NCBI GenBank assembly: GCA_023390175.1
Contig: JAEWDK010000015.1
Span: forward strand, 248,001 to 312,000
Direction of reading: 5' to 3'
DNA length: 64,000 nt
Origin: Bacillota bacterium
GTDB taxonomy: Bacteria; Bacillota; Clostridia; Oscillospirales; Acutalibacteraceae
The notes under the pieces were generated by a model, which did not search any database, was not told where the DNA came from, and saw only the letters and a program-made list of their open reading frames with translations. Positions 42,115-52,104 of this stretch are shown here, piece after piece (the stretch's first letter is position 1; each line of letters starts with the position of its first letter). A program made the translations under genes and the position numbers.

Positions 42115-43383
42115 ATGAAAACTGCTTTTACGAAGACTTCGACTTTTTTTAAAACCACATTTCGTGCTTTACAATACAGAAATTTCAGACTTTTTTGGTT
42201 TGGCCAGTGTATTTCCCTTACCGGCACCTGGATGCAGCGCACGGCGCAGACCTGGCTGGTTTACACGGTGACAAAGTCCCCCATGCTGGTGGGCATTGTG
42301 GGCGTGTGCCAGTTTATGCCCATGCTCCTGTTTTCTCTGTTCGCGGGAGTTTTGGTTGACCGATTTTCCAAGAAAAAGATCTTAATTTTTACCCAGCTTG
42401 TCTTTTTACTTCAGTCCGTTCTTATGACTCTGCTGACCTTTACCGGGCAAATACAATATTGGCATATCCTTGTTTTGAGCACATTGTTCGGGTTTACACA
42501 AACACTGGACATGCCGGCACGGCAGTCCTTTTTTATTGACCTTGTGGGAACGGAAAACCTGACAAATGCGATTTCGCTCAACTCAACCATTGTAAACCTT
42601 GCACGCATTGTCGGCCCCGCCGTGTCGGGCATTGTAATGCTGAAATACGGCATGGTTTTCTGCTTTTTGGTCAACGCGCTCAGTTTTATTCCGGTCATTG
42701 CAGGCATTATGCTGATTCGGGTAAAAGAAACCCCTGTGCACCGGAGCAACGCACACATGCTGCCCGATATCTTGGACGGAATTCGATACATCAAAAAGAA
42801 CGATACGCTGATTCTCAACGTGCTGATTACCGCTGTCGTCTGCACCTTTGCGATGAATAATGATGTTATTATTCCGGTATTCGCCAAGGAAGTGCTTGGG
42901 CGCGGCGCCGACGGCTACACGGCCCTTCTTGCGACAGCAGGGTTCGGAGCGTTCCTGGGCGCCATTATCATGGCTTATTTCAGCAAAAACGGCGTGAAAA
43001 AAAGCCTTCTGCTTTTCAGCGGAACCGTAACGGCCGCGCTACAGATTCTGACCCTTGCCACGAAACAATACTGGGTCAGTATTGTATTGGTTGCCGCAAT
43101 CGGATTTTTAAATCTGATTTTTATGAATATTGCAAACTCTATTTTTCAGCTGAATTCCTCGAACGAATACCGGGGCCGGGTTATGAGTGTGTACGCTTTT
43201 CTGAACCTTGGCTCCACGCCCATCGGCAATTTCTTTTCCGGGCTGGTTATGGAACACCTGGGCGGGCAATCCGGGTTCGTTTTCTGCGGCGCCGTAACGC
43301 TGCTGCTTCTGGCGGTAATTTTTGCGGTAAAGCGCAGCGCGGTTTTAAGCTGGTTGCCAAGGCGCAGCACTGTTAATCCATAA
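42115..43383 (+). CDS. MFS exporter (EntS/MFS_3 group)
   Basis: 422 residues and about 12 membrane helices. Hallmarks of the EntS-like group: N-terminal FRLFWFGQCISLTGTWMQR and a motif-A-like LVDRFSKKKILI. Probably a drug or siderophore exporter; the substrate cannot be told. Single gene with a terminator at 43409-43457. The leader at 41973-42114 shows no known element. Confidence 0.9.
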   Translation: MKTAFTKTSTFFKTTFRALQYRNFRLFWFGQCISLTGTWMQRTAQTWLVYTVTKSPMLVGIVGVCQFMPMLLFSLFAGVLVDRFSKKKILIFTQLVFLLQSVLMTLLTFTGQIQYWHILVLSTLFGFTQTLDMPARQSFFIDLVGTENLTNAISLNSTIVNLARIVGPAVSGIVMLKYGMVFCFLVNALSFIPVIAGIMLIRVKETPVHRSNAHMLPDILDGIRYIKKNDTLILNVLITAVVCTFAMNNDVIIPVFAKEVLGRGADGYTALLATAGFGAFLGAIIMAYFSKNGVKKSLLLFSGTVTAALQILTLATKQYWVSIVLVAAIGFLNLIFMNIANSIFQLNSSNEYRGRVMSVYAFLNLGSTPIGNFFSGLVMEHLGGQSGFVFCGAVTLLLLAVIFAVKRSAVLSWLPRRSTVNP

Positions 43384-43408
43384 AGTGTAAACAATAAATA
43401 CCTGTTTG

Positions 43409-43460
43409 AAAAGGCACGCCCAAATCCGGACTCCAGCCGGCTTTGGGCGTGCCTTTTCTA
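43409..43460 (+). terminator. Terminator of the MFS gene
   Basis: AAAAGGCACGCCCAAA (43409-43424) pairs perfectly with TTTGGGCGTGCCTTTT (43442-43457). Confidence 0.9.
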
Positions 43461-43583
43461 TTATATCCCGTATAAAAATATCTGTGCAGGATAAGAATAT
43501 TTCTCATAAGGTATTGAAGCTTGTTAAAAAATAGATTATACTTGATACATTGTTAAAAAATATACTATTAGAAAAATGGAGCG

Positions 43584-44684
43584 ATGAAAACAATGTTGAA
43601 ACTTATGAGAGCGCCATCAAAATACGTACAGGGGCAGGATGCCCTGTTGGAACTGTACGACAACGTAAAAGATTTGGGCAATTCCTTCCTGTTTATTTGC
43701 AGCAAGAGCGGAGTCAAAGCGGCACAGCCGAAAATTGAGCAAAGCTTTGCGGGCAAAGATTCGAAAATTCTGTTTGAGGTATTCAGCGGAATCAGCTCCA
43801 CAGGCGAAATTGCAAGAATGCAGAAGATTGCAAAGGATAATCACATTGAAGTCATCTGTGCAATCGGCGGCGGCAGCGCAATTGATACCGCAAAGGCAAC
43901 CGCATATTATGAGAAGCTGCCTGTTGTAATCATCCCCACCGTTTGTGCCACCGACGCGCCCTGCACCGGGCTTTCCGTTATTTACAACGACGACGGCACT
44001 TTCGCCAACTATATTTTTTACCCCAAAAATCCGGACGCTGTCATTGTAGACTCCTCCATTATTGTAAACGCACCGGTTCGCTTCCTTGTCGCAGGCATGG
44101 GCGACGCGCTCGGCACCTATTTCGAAGCCAGAATGTGTGAAAAGACAAACTCCGCCAGCTTGGAAAACGGCGGAATCACGAAGTCTGCAATGGCTTTATG
44201 CGAGCTTTGCTACCAAACTCTGCTGGCGGACGGCTACAAAGCCAAAAAAGCGGCAGAACTGGGCATCCTGACCCCTGCTGTCGAAGCAATTATTGAAGCC
44301 AACACCTACCTGAGCGGCGTCGGCGCGGACAACGGCGGCCTTGCCACCTCCCATTCCGTTTACAACGGCTTTACCGCCCTGGAAGAATGCGAAAAAACCA
44401 TGCACGGTGAACTGGTTGCTTTGGGCACTCTGGCACAGCTGGTTTTGGAAGACGCACCGATGGAAGAAATTGAAGAAGTAATGGACTTCTGCGATTCCGT
44501 CGGACTGCCCGTCACCCTGAAGCAAGTCGGCGTGACCGATACAAGCAGAGTGATGATCGCAGCGGAAAAAGCATGCGCACCGGGCGAATCCATTCACAAC
44601 ATGCTCGGCGATGTCACACCGGCACAGCTTTACAACGCATTGCTCGCAGCAGACGCCATGGGAAAAGAGTACCTTGGCGAATAA
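43584..44684 (+). CDS. gldA: Glycerol dehydrogenase
   Basis: 366 residues, the normal length. Iron-containing ADH-like fold: nucleotide site GGGSAIDTAKA, metal ligands Asp (MGDALGTYFEA), His (ATSHSVYNGF) and His (KTMHGELVALG). It oxidises glycerol to dihydroxyacetone with NAD. Single gene: ATG at 43584 after TGGAG, terminator at 44722. An ATG three codons later (43593) is possible. Confidence 0.93.
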   Translation: MKTMLKLMRAPSKYVQGQDALLELYDNVKDLGNSFLFICSKSGVKAAQPKIEQSFAGKDSKILFEVFSGISSTGEIARMQKIAKDNHIEVICAIGGGSAIDTAKATAYYEKLPVVIIPTVCATDAPCTGLSVIYNDDGTFANYIFYPKNPDAVIVDSSIIVNAPVRFLVAGMGDALGTYFEARMCEKTNSASLENGGITKSAMALCELCYQTLLADGYKAKKAAELGILTPAVEAIIEANTYLSGVGADNGGLATSHSVYNGFTALEECEKTMHGELVALGTLAQLVLEDAPMEEIEEVMDFCDSVGLPVTLKQVGVTDTSRVMIAAEKACAPGESIHNMLGDVTPAQLYNALLAADAMGKEYLGE

Positions 44685-44721
44685 ATCACGGTTCCTTTGA
44701 TCGGATGAATTTGAATCCAGC

Positions 44722-44760
44722 AAGCCGGGATGCCCGTTTGGGGCAGCCCGGCTTTTTTTA
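44722..44760 (+). terminator. Terminator of gldA
   Basis: AAGCCGGGATGCCC (44722-44735) pairs with GGGCAGCCCGGCTT (44741-44754), followed by TTTTT. Confidence 0.9.
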
Positions 44761-44876
44761 TCTTCTATTTCTTATTTAATTTTTAGAGTAATCCGTAGCC
44801 CTGGCTACATACATGGATTTGAAAGTGAGATATACTGAGTTCAGAAAAGATAAATAATTTCATTGGAGGAATTGAA

Positions 44877-46478
44877 ATGGATAAAATGTTTTGTTTCCAA
44901 TGCGAACAAACCGCAAACGGCACCGGGTGTACACAAGCCGGTGTGTGCGGCAAGACCGCAGATACCGCAGTGTTACAGGATGAACTTACCGGCGCACTGG
45001 TGGGCTTGGCGAAAGCTGCAGGTAATTCGGGGCGAACCAAGGCCGCGGATCAGTTGATTCTTGACGGGCTTTTTACCTGCATTACAAACGTTAATTTTGA
45101 CGACGAATCCATCCAAAAGCTGATCGGCCGGGTAAATCACGAAAAAGAAATGCTTGTTCCGGACTGCGCCGCATGTATTTCCAAGTGCGGCAATACCGAT
45201 AATATGAATATGACCTCCCTTTGGAGCGCAGACGAGGACATCCGCTCCCTGAAATCCCTTCTTCTCCTTGGGCTTCGCGGAATGGCCGCTTACGCGTATC
45301 ACGCACATGTGCTGGGGTATGACGACGACGAAGTGACCGAGTGGTTCTATAAAGGACTTGCCGCGATCGGTTCCGACCTTGACGCCGACACGCTGCTCGG
45401 TTTGCTGATGGAATTCGGCCAGATCAACCTGAAATGCATGGCGCTGCTTGACAAGGCAAACACCGAAACCTACGGCAACCCTGTTCCGACGGAAGTACCG
45501 AACACCATTGAAAAAGGGCCGTTTATTATTATTTCCGGGCATGACCTGTACGACTTAAAGCAGCTTTTGGAGCAGACGGACGGCAAGGGGATCAATATTT
45601 ACACCCACGGCGAAATGCTCCCGGCACACGGCTACCCCGAACTGAAAAAATACAGCCAGTTAAAAGGCAACTTCGGTACCGCCTGGCAGAACCAGCAAAA
45701 AGAATTCGACGGCGTGCCTGCCCCGATTCTGTTTACCACAAACTGCCTGATGCGCCCGAAAGCCTCCTACTCTGACCGTGTGTTCACGACCGGCGTTGTG
45801 GCTTACCCCGAACTGGTTCATATTGACGAAACAAACGGCAAAAAGGACTTTTCCGCAGTCATTCAAAAATCGCTGGAGCTTGGCGGCTACAGCGAACCGC
45901 ATGAGCTGACCGGCATCAACGGCGGCCACACGCTTTTGACCGGGTTCGGCCACAACACCGTTCTCGGTGTTGCGGATCAAGTCATTGGAGCGGTAAAATC
46001 CGGCGCGCTCAAACACATTTTCCTTGTCGGCGGCTGCGACGGCGCAAAGCCGGGCAGAAACTACTACACTGATTTCGTAAAACAAACCCCTGCTGATTCC
46101 ATCGTCCTGACTGTTGCGTGCGGCAAATACCGCTTTAACGATTTGGATTTAGGCACTTTGGGCGGGCTGCCGCGCATTATGGACATGGGCCAGTGCAACG
46201 ACTCGTATTCCGCGATTCGTGTTGCTGTGGCGCTGGCGGAGGCCTTTGGCTGCGGTGTGAACGAACTGCCGCTTTCCATCGTACTTTCCTGGTATGAACA
46301 AAAAGCGGTCTGCATTTTACTTACCCTGTTCTCGCTGGGGATTAAGAATATCCGCCTCGGCCCCACCCTTCCCGCTTTTGTTTCCCCGAATGTTTTGAAA
46401 ATACTGGTAGATCAGTTTAATGTTCATCCCATTTCCACCCCGGAAATGGACTTGGCTGAAATTTTAAAACAGGAGTGA
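44877..46478 (+). CDS. hcp: Hybrid cluster protein (hydroxylamine reductase)
   Basis: 533 residues, near the usual 540-550. N-terminal Cys set for the first Fe-S cluster (CFQCEQTANGTGCTQAGVCG), hybrid-cluster ligands downstream (FTTNCLMRP, LVGGCDGAKPGRNYY, VACGKYRFN). It acts in nitrosative-stress defence as a nitric oxide or hydroxylamine reductase in anaerobes. The ATG at 44877 follows GGAGG. Translationally coupled to a cupin gene, a pairing common in Clostridia. Confidence 0.95.
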   Translation: MDKMFCFQCEQTANGTGCTQAGVCGKTADTAVLQDELTGALVGLAKAAGNSGRTKAADQLILDGLFTCITNVNFDDESIQKLIGRVNHEKEMLVPDCAACISKCGNTDNMNMTSLWSADEDIRSLKSLLLLGLRGMAAYAYHAHVLGYDDDEVTEWFYKGLAAIGSDLDADTLLGLLMEFGQINLKCMALLDKANTETYGNPVPTEVPNTIEKGPFIIISGHDLYDLKQLLEQTDGKGINIYTHGEMLPAHGYPELKKYSQLKGNFGTAWQNQQKEFDGVPAPILFTTNCLMRPKASYSDRVFTTGVVAYPELVHIDETNGKKDFSAVIQKSLELGGYSEPHELTGINGGHTLLTGFGHNTVLGVADQVIGAVKSGALKHIFLVGGCDGAKPGRNYYTDFVKQTPADSIVLTVACGKYRFNDLDLGTLGGLPRIMDMGQCNDSYSAIRVAVALAEAFGCGVNELPLSIVLSWYEQKAVCILLTLFSLGIKNIRLGPTLPAFVSPNVLKILVDQFNVHPISTPEMDLAEILKQE

Positions 46479-46483
46479 TTGAA

Positions 46484-46825
46484 TTGAGCCAAAACTTAAT
46501 TAAGAATATCGATTTTGCATCGGCGCTGCCGATTGCCGGTCTCGTTTCCTATCAGCCCGGGCAGGTTGTCAGTAAAACGCTGGCGCAAAACCCCGCGGTA
46601 AGCCTGACGCTGTTTGCGTTTGACAAGGGGGAGGAAATCAGTTCCCACGCCTCCACCGGTGACGCCATGATCCTTGCGCTGGACGGCGAGGGCGAAATCA
46701 CCATCGGCTCCGAAAAGTACAGTGTAAAGCAGGGCGAAACCATTGTAATGCCCGCAAACACACCGCACGCTGTTTTTGCAAAAGAGCAGTTTAAAATGTT
46801 CCTGGTTGTTGTGTTCCCCCAATAA
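46484..46825 (+). CDS. Cupin-domain protein paired with hcp
   Basis: 113 residues from TTG at 46484, eight bases after AGGAG that overlaps the hcp stop. A GTG at 46475 is too close to the site. Single cupin barrel: motif 1 SSHASTGDAMILALDGEGE and motif 2 MPANTPHAVFAKE carry the metal-binding His positions. Probably a sensor or accessory to Hcp; its reaction is unknown. The terminator follows at 46836. Confidence 0.88.
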   Translation: MSQNLIKNIDFASALPIAGLVSYQPGQVVSKTLAQNPAVSLTLFAFDKGEEISSHASTGDAMILALDGEGEITIGSEKYSVKQGETIVMPANTPHAVFAKEQFKMFLVVVFPQ

Positions 46826-46835
46826 TCGTTCGTTT

Positions 46836-46867
46836 GAAAGTTCCCGGATGAAAATCCGGGAACTTTC
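46836..46867 (+). terminator. Terminator of hcp-cupin
   Basis: GAAAGTTCCCGGAT (46836-46849) pairs perfectly with ATCCGGGAACTTTC (46854-46867), loop GAAA. Confidence 0.85.
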
Positions 46868-46967
46868 GCATTTATCCGCCCTTTGTTTTTAATGACTAGA
46901 AGAGGCAACGTAATCGGAAGATTTTTGGTCACCGCCCTCTGTCGAAAAAAGCAAAGAGAGTATAAAT

Positions 46968-47002
46968 AAGGACGCAGTTTGAAAAAACCGCGTCCTTATT
47001 TT
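46968..47002. terminator. Bidirectional terminator below the MCP gene
   Basis: AAGGACGC (46968-46975) pairs with GCGTCCTT (46990-46997). A T-run follows on plus, and TTATTTATA on minus. It serves the MCP gene that ends at 47089. Confidence 0.75.
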
Positions 47003-47088
47003 TTGTGCTTGTTTTACTACCCACGATATTTCTGCTTGTTTCCGTACATCATATTGAAAATTACCTTAACACGATGTACGAAGCCGCA

Positions 47089-49392
47089 TTAATCGAATTT
47101 GTTAAAGCTGTGGAATGCGGTGGACGGGGCTGTAGCAGAATGGGAGGCCTTGTACCGCGGTGTAGAAGCGGCCGAAATTCCCTCGCCTTCATCTTTTTGG
47201 AGCGTGAATCTGTTGATCATTTCTTTCAGCAAATCTGCCTGTGAAGAAAGTTCCTCGCTGGCTGCTGCGCTTTCCTCCGCTGTAGCGGAATTCACCTGAA
47301 CCACCTGCGATACCTGTTCAATGCCCTGATTAACCTGCGAAATTCCGGTAGCCTGTTCGTTGGAAGAAGTTGCAATTTCAGCTACCAAATTTGCAGCCTG
47401 TTCTACTCCTACAACAATCTTGCCCAATGCATCCGCTGTTTCACCGGCAATTTTGGTTCCGATCTCGGTCTTCTTAATGGAACCTTCTATCATGGTAGTT
47501 GTTTCTTTCGCTGCGTTTGCGCTCTTGGCGGCCAAGTTGCGCACTTCGTCTGCCACAACGGCAAAGCCTTTGCCGTACTGACCTGCCCTTGCGGCTTCCA
47601 CAGCGGCGTTAAGAGCAAGGATATTCGTCTGGAACGCAATGTCTTCAATTACTTTAATTACTTTTGAAATATTTGCGGAAGCCTCATTAATATCCTCCAT
47701 TGAGTTCAACATCAGTTTCATTTGGTCATTTCCGACATCGGCGTCATTCTTTGCCCGCATAGCCAAATCATTGGCCTGAACCGCCCTTTCGGAATTTTGC
47801 TTGGTTTGAATCGCAATATCTGCTATGGAAGCCGACAGCTGCTCAATCGAGCTGGCCTGCTCGGTTGCCCCCTGCGAAAGCGCCTGGCTGCTGTCGGACA
47901 CCTGATTTGACCCGATTGAAACCTGTTCGGCAGCAAGATTAATGTTGGTGAGTACCCCGCTGATTGCCTCCATTGTATGATTCACTGCGTTTTTAATTTT
48001 TAAATATTCGCCCCTGTAATCCCCGTTCATTGTATTGGTAAGATTTCCGTCCGCCATGTACCGCAGGACTTCGGAAATTTCAAGGAACGGCCTTTCCACA
48101 GCAACGATTGTTTGATTCATTCCATTAATGATTTCCCTGTAACCGCCTTCGAACTTTTCAGCGTTTCCGCGGAAGTTCAGGTTGCCTTCCACACACGCAT
48201 TGGCAATCAAACCCGCCTCTTCGGTCAAGTCGAGTATGGCCTGCATCATAGTGATTGTTGCAGGCACCAGCCTGTCATTTTCAGAACGCTTGCCAACCCT
48301 CTTAAATTCCTCCAGCTTACCGACATCGCCCTTGGATATTCTGACAAACACATCCTCTATGCTTGACAGTCTGTTGCGTACCGCGTTAATGGAGTTGGAA
48401 AGTTCGTGATAAGTACCGGTATATTTGTCCGACATTTCAACATCCAGATCATTCAGTGAAATTTTTCCCAGGATCTGAATTGTCTCATTAAGGGGCGTTA
48501 TAATTGCGTCCAATGTAGCGTTAAATCCTTCGATAACCTCGCGGTAGCTGCCCTGATGCTTCGCTGCATTTGCACGGGTGGACAGCGCACCTTCAACTGA
48601 TGCCCTCGACAGCATTTCGGCATCACTGATCATAAGGCCGAGTGCATCTTTTACTTCCTGAATCGAGCGGCTGATGTCCATGAATTTCTCGTGGGATTCC
48701 TTTGTGTATTGGTCGGCAGCCCCTACATTCAGGTCAAGATCAAGGTTTCCGGCTGCCAGCGACTTCATATTTGAAACAATCCGTTTGAGTTCCACCGCAT
48801 TATATTCGTTTACCCGAATGAGCGAGGTAAGGTCTGTAACAACCTCAACGAACCCGATTCTTTCGCCCTTTTCATCTACAAGGTAGGAAGTATCCTGCTT
48901 GCAGCTCATGCCGCACCAGTCAAAGTAAGTTTGGTTTACGCCTTTTTTCAGCTGGCAGATACCGCAGTTGTCCGTTTTGCAGGAGGTTGCGCCCGCGTTA
49001 TCGCACTGCCTTCCATAAGCCGATTCCCTGTCTTTAGTTACGCCTTGGTCAATCATGAGTTTTTCGAAAGCCTTGTTCATGAATGTCCAGTTCATATCAT
49101 TGTCTGTCACATGGATGGGGAAATCGATTGCGTCAACAATCTCTTTGTACCAGTTGTTTTTCTGGTTCAGTTCTTCCAAACGTTTCCTTGCTCTTTTTGC
49201 GGTAAAAGTGGCTAAGAAAAACGCCAGAACAAAGATGACAATTAAAATGAGCACAATTATAGGTGCTGCAAAATTCAGCCTGCTGACAACTTGGCATAAA
49301 TAAAGGCCAAATCCACCCGTAATAACTGCTGATATGTAAATCAAAAAAACTGCAATCAGTGAGTCGCTGTTTATGTTTCTCTTTTTTTTCAT
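47089..49392 (-). CDS. Methyl-accepting chemotaxis protein with Cys-rich PAS and HAMP repeats
   Basis: 767 residues. Two membrane helices at about 12-34 and 43-64 with almost no periplasmic loop. A PAS-like domain at about 80-190 contains six Cys (130, 138, 143, 146, 160, 164; TDNCGICQLKKG and DWCGMSC). A series of HAMP-like units spans about 200-480 (three IE-G-FN-TLD-type repeats). The MCP signalling domain follows, with the hairpin tip (EDIAFQTNILALNAAVEAAR and FAVVADEVRNLA). The Cys cluster suggests an Fe-S, heme or redox sensor acting in the cytoplasm. CheW is encoded just upstream on the same strand, 85 bases away. Confidence 0.92.
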   Translation of the reverse strand: MKKKRNINSDSLIAVFLIYISAVITGGFGLYLCQVVSRLNFAAPIIVLILIVIFVLAFFLATFTAKRARKRLEELNQKNNWYKEIVDAIDFPIHVTDNDMNWTFMNKAFEKLMIDQGVTKDRESAYGRQCDNAGATSCKTDNCGICQLKKGVNQTYFDWCGMSCKQDTSYLVDEKGERIGFVEVVTDLTSLIRVNEYNAVELKRIVSNMKSLAAGNLDLDLNVGAADQYTKESHEKFMDISRSIQEVKDALGLMISDAEMLSRASVEGALSTRANAAKHQGSYREVIEGFNATLDAIITPLNETIQILGKISLNDLDVEMSDKYTGTYHELSNSINAVRNRLSSIEDVFVRISKGDVGKLEEFKRVGKRSENDRLVPATITMMQAILDLTEEAGLIANACVEGNLNFRGNAEKFEGGYREIINGMNQTIVAVERPFLEISEVLRYMADGNLTNTMNGDYRGEYLKIKNAVNHTMEAISGVLTNINLAAEQVSIGSNQVSDSSQALSQGATEQASSIEQLSASIADIAIQTKQNSERAVQANDLAMRAKNDADVGNDQMKLMLNSMEDINEASANISKVIKVIEDIAFQTNILALNAAVEAARAGQYGKGFAVVADEVRNLAAKSANAAKETTTMIEGSIKKTEIGTKIAGETADALGKIVVGVEQAANLVAEIATSSNEQATGISQVNQGIEQVSQVVQVNSATAEESAAASEELSSQADLLKEMINRFTLQKDEGEGISAASTPRYKASHSATAPSTAFHSFNKFD

Positions 49393-49477
49393 TTTGTTTA
49401 CCCCTCGTCAATTCATTTTTTAATTTTGGGTTAGGTACCAACTTTCCCCTCCATTTCAGTCCTTCAAGACAACCGCC

Positions 49478-49969
49478 TTATGAAACAATTTGTGCTAAAT
49501 CAAATATTGCGTCACCATCCAATATCTTTCTGCAGTTCAGAATCAGAACCAAATCTTCTTCAGCTTTTCCAATTCCCTGAAGATAATGGCTGCCCGCTGC
49601 ATGCTTCATTTCCGGAGGCCGTTCGATGTCATCATCACGGATATTGAGAACCTCCGCAACGGTGTCCACAATCAGCCCGGTCTGTGCCCCTTCAACACTC
49701 AATATGATAATACAGGTTCTGTCGTTGTAAGGCTCCGGCTGCTTGCCCAGTTTCAGGCGCATGTCAATTACCGGGATTATTTTTCCGCGCAGGCTGATAA
49801 CGCCTTTAAAATAAGCGGGAGCGTCCGGCAGGGGGACAATTGACAGCATGTTATTAATCTCAGTTACATAACTGATTTCAATTGCAAATAGCTCTGCTCC
49901 AATTCTAAATGTCAAGAATTTCCCCTTTTGAGTATCTTGTTCTTGTGAAAGCTCATATAATTCCGTCAT
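49478..49969 (-). CDS. cheW: Chemotaxis coupling protein CheW
   Basis: 163 residues. The SH3-like CheW fold with FLTFRIGAELFAIEISYVTE, the conserved FKGVISLRGKIIPVIDMRLK and the second half GLIVDTVAEVLNI. It links MCP arrays to the CheA kinase. It starts at ATG with AGGAGG upstream and is followed by the MCP gene, so the two probably form a dedicated signalling pair. Confidence 0.95.
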   Translation of the reverse strand: MTELYELSQEQDTQKGKFLTFRIGAELFAIEISYVTEINNMLSIVPLPDAPAYFKGVISLRGKIIPVIDMRLKLGKQPEPYNDRTCIIILSVEGAQTGLIVDTVAEVLNIRDDDIERPPEMKHAAGSHYLQGIGKAEEDLVLILNCRKILDGDAIFDLAQIVS

Positions 49970-50244
49970 AGATTTACCTCCTTTTTAGTTATAACATCTT
50001 ATCGGCTGTAAGCAAAACATGTGAAGTGGCGATGTTTCACTGTGACTTTTATTCTCTTTTTTTCAAAATCTGAGCTCGATTTTTCTGAACGCTTTTCACC
50101 AATTAAAGTTTTTCAACATACTTTATATCAGCAGCGAATAATGCCTGCCCAGTTATTCACCAATGAACAGGCCGCTGCATTATTAAAATGTATTTCTTAT
50201 TTTTTATACTCCTAAAAGGCTTGGGAAAGGCGAGGTGATGCCCA

Positions 50245-51009
50245 TTGGACGTACTGCGGGTGAAGGACATAGAGGAAACGTATCAGGCTGAAAACGGAGA
50301 AATAGTCGCGCTGAAAAACATTAATTTCACCATGCAAAAGGGTGAGTTTGTCAGCATTGTCGGCCCAAGCGGCTGCGGAAAATCCACTCTGCTTTCTGTT
50401 ATTGCCGGATTGCTGAAACCGACTTCGGGTGAAATATTTGTAAACGGGGAAAAGATTGTCGGCGTTTCCCCGCACATCGGTTATATGCTGCAAAGGGATA
50501 ATTTGCTGGAATGGCACAACATTTACAAAAATGTACTGTTTGGCCTGGAAGTGCGCAGGATGAAGTCCCCCGAAGCGATAGAGCGAACGGTTCAGCTTTT
50601 AAAGACTTACGGCTTGTACGAATTTAAAGATAAATACCCGTCGCAGCTGTCGGGCGGAATGCGGCAGCGGGTTGCCTTAATCCGGACTCTGGCGATTAAT
50701 CCGGATATTTTACTGCTGGATGAGGCGTTTTCCGCACTGGACTATCAAACCAGGCTGACTGTCACCGACGATGTTTACCGAATTTTAAAACAGGAAAAAG
50801 TTACAACCATTATGGTGACGCATGACATTCCCGAAAGCATCAGCATGGGCGACCGGATTATGATCCTCAGTTCCAGGCCTGCGCAAATTGTGGAAATGCT
50901 GGACATCGACTTTGAAGACGAGAACAGAACGCCGTTAAGCTGCCGAAACAACCCGAAATTCCGCAATTATTTCGACCATATATGGAAAGAGTTGGCGATG
51001 AATGGATAG
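50245..51009 (+). CDS. NitT/TauT-type ABC transporter ATP-binding protein
   Basis: 254 residues from TTG at 50245 (GAGGTG upstream; an ATG at 50238 is out of frame). Walker A GPSGCGKST, signature LSGGMRQRVALIR, Walker B ILLLDEAFSALD and the switch His in VTHDIPES. With the permease (overlap of eight bases) and the binding protein it is an importer for sulfonates, nitrate or thiamine-precursor-like small molecules. The substrate is open. Confidence 0.93.
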   Translation: MDVLRVKDIEETYQAENGEIVALKNINFTMQKGEFVSIVGPSGCGKSTLLSVIAGLLKPTSGEIFVNGEKIVGVSPHIGYMLQRDNLLEWHNIYKNVLFGLEVRRMKSPEAIERTVQLLKTYGLYEFKDKYPSQLSGGMRQRVALIRTLAINPDILLLDEAFSALDYQTRLTVTDDVYRILKQEKVTTIMVTHDIPESISMGDRIMILSSRPAQIVEMLDIDFEDENRTPLSCRNNPKFRNYFDHIWKELAMNG

Positions 51010-51808
51010 ATTGCAGACTTCCCGGGAACGGGAAAATTACATGAAAAAGAAAAAGCGCAGAAAAAACAGCATCCGTTTCTGCCAAATCGGAATTCTGCTT
51101 GCCTTCCTTGCCGTGTGGGAAATTACCGCGCGGCTGGGCCTGATCGACAGTTTTATTCTGAGCCAGCCTTCGCGGATTTGGCAAACCTTCCTGAATATGG
51201 CACAGAATGACCTGTTTATGCATGTCGGTGTTACCGTTTATGAAACGCTGGTCGGATTTATCCTGGGCGTTATTTTCGGCAGCCTGATGGCAATTGTGCT
51301 GTGGTGGAGCGACTTCATTTCCAAGGTGAGCGAGCCTTATCTTGTTGTGCTGAACAGCCTGCCCAAAATCGCACTCGGGCCCGTTATCATTATTATTGTC
51401 GGTGCGGGAACCAGGGCGATCATTTTCATGGCGCTTGCAATCTCTCTGATCGTCACCATACTGGAAATGCTGAACGGGTTCCGCAACACCGACAAAGAGT
51501 ACATTAAAATGGCGTCCACGTTTGGGGCGACCAAACGGCAGATTTTCGCCAAGATTGTTTTTCCGTACAATATTTCCACCCTGTTCAATTCGCTCAAAAT
51601 CAACATCGGCCTTTCTTTGGTCGGTGTAATCGCAGGGGAATTCCTTGTTTCAAAAGCAGGGCTGGGTTACCTGATTGTTTACGGCGGTCAGGTTTTTAAG
51701 CTGGATCTGGTAATGGCCAGCGTTATCATCCTTTCCATTGTTGCCGCGCTGATGTATGAAGCGGTGGTGCTGCTTCAAAAGCTGGTGCTGAAATGGTACG
51801 GCCATTAA
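51002..51808 (+). CDS. NitT/TauT-type ABC transporter permease
   Basis: 268 residues, overlapping the ATPase gene. An N-terminal basic region precedes six membrane helices. The EAA loop that contacts the ATPase is EYIKMASTFGATKRQIFAKI. An ATG at residue 14 (51041) is an alternative start with GGGAA upstream. Confidence 0.92.
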   Translation: MDRLQTSRERENYMKKKKRRKNSIRFCQIGILLAFLAVWEITARLGLIDSFILSQPSRIWQTFLNMAQNDLFMHVGVTVYETLVGFILGVIFGSLMAIVLWWSDFISKVSEPYLVVLNSLPKIALGPVIIIIVGAGTRAIIFMALAISLIVTILEMLNGFRNTDKEYIKMASTFGATKRQIFAKIVFPYNISTLFNSLKINIGLSLVGVIAGEFLVSKAGLGYLIVYGGQVFKLDLVMASVIILSIVAALMYEAVVLLQKLVLKWYGH

Positions 51809-52104
51809 TATGGAAAAGCGGATAAATCCCGAGTAACGGAGTTTTTATTTCAGCCCTGCATTTACAAACGCCGCTAATCTGAAGTCAATTACCACCGGAT
51901 AACTGCGAAGAGTTTGAACCGTAATTGACTTATTAAAACAGATTAACGATATGAACCGGAGCATCCCCTCAAGGAATTTAAAGCAAGCCACACCGCGAAA
52001 TTGTACCAAAAAGCAAACCTGAACATAACACTCCATTGCGGCCGTGCATTCGCAGCTTCCCAAAGGGGATGACCCTGAACAGAGCTTATGAAAGGGGTAA
52101 GAGT

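Noticed and set aside
50000..50244. TPP or other riboswitch before the NitT/TauT ABC operon
   Set aside because: No CTGAGA/ACC...GAACCTGATC-type TPP core is present, so a thiamine-precursor role cannot be supported.
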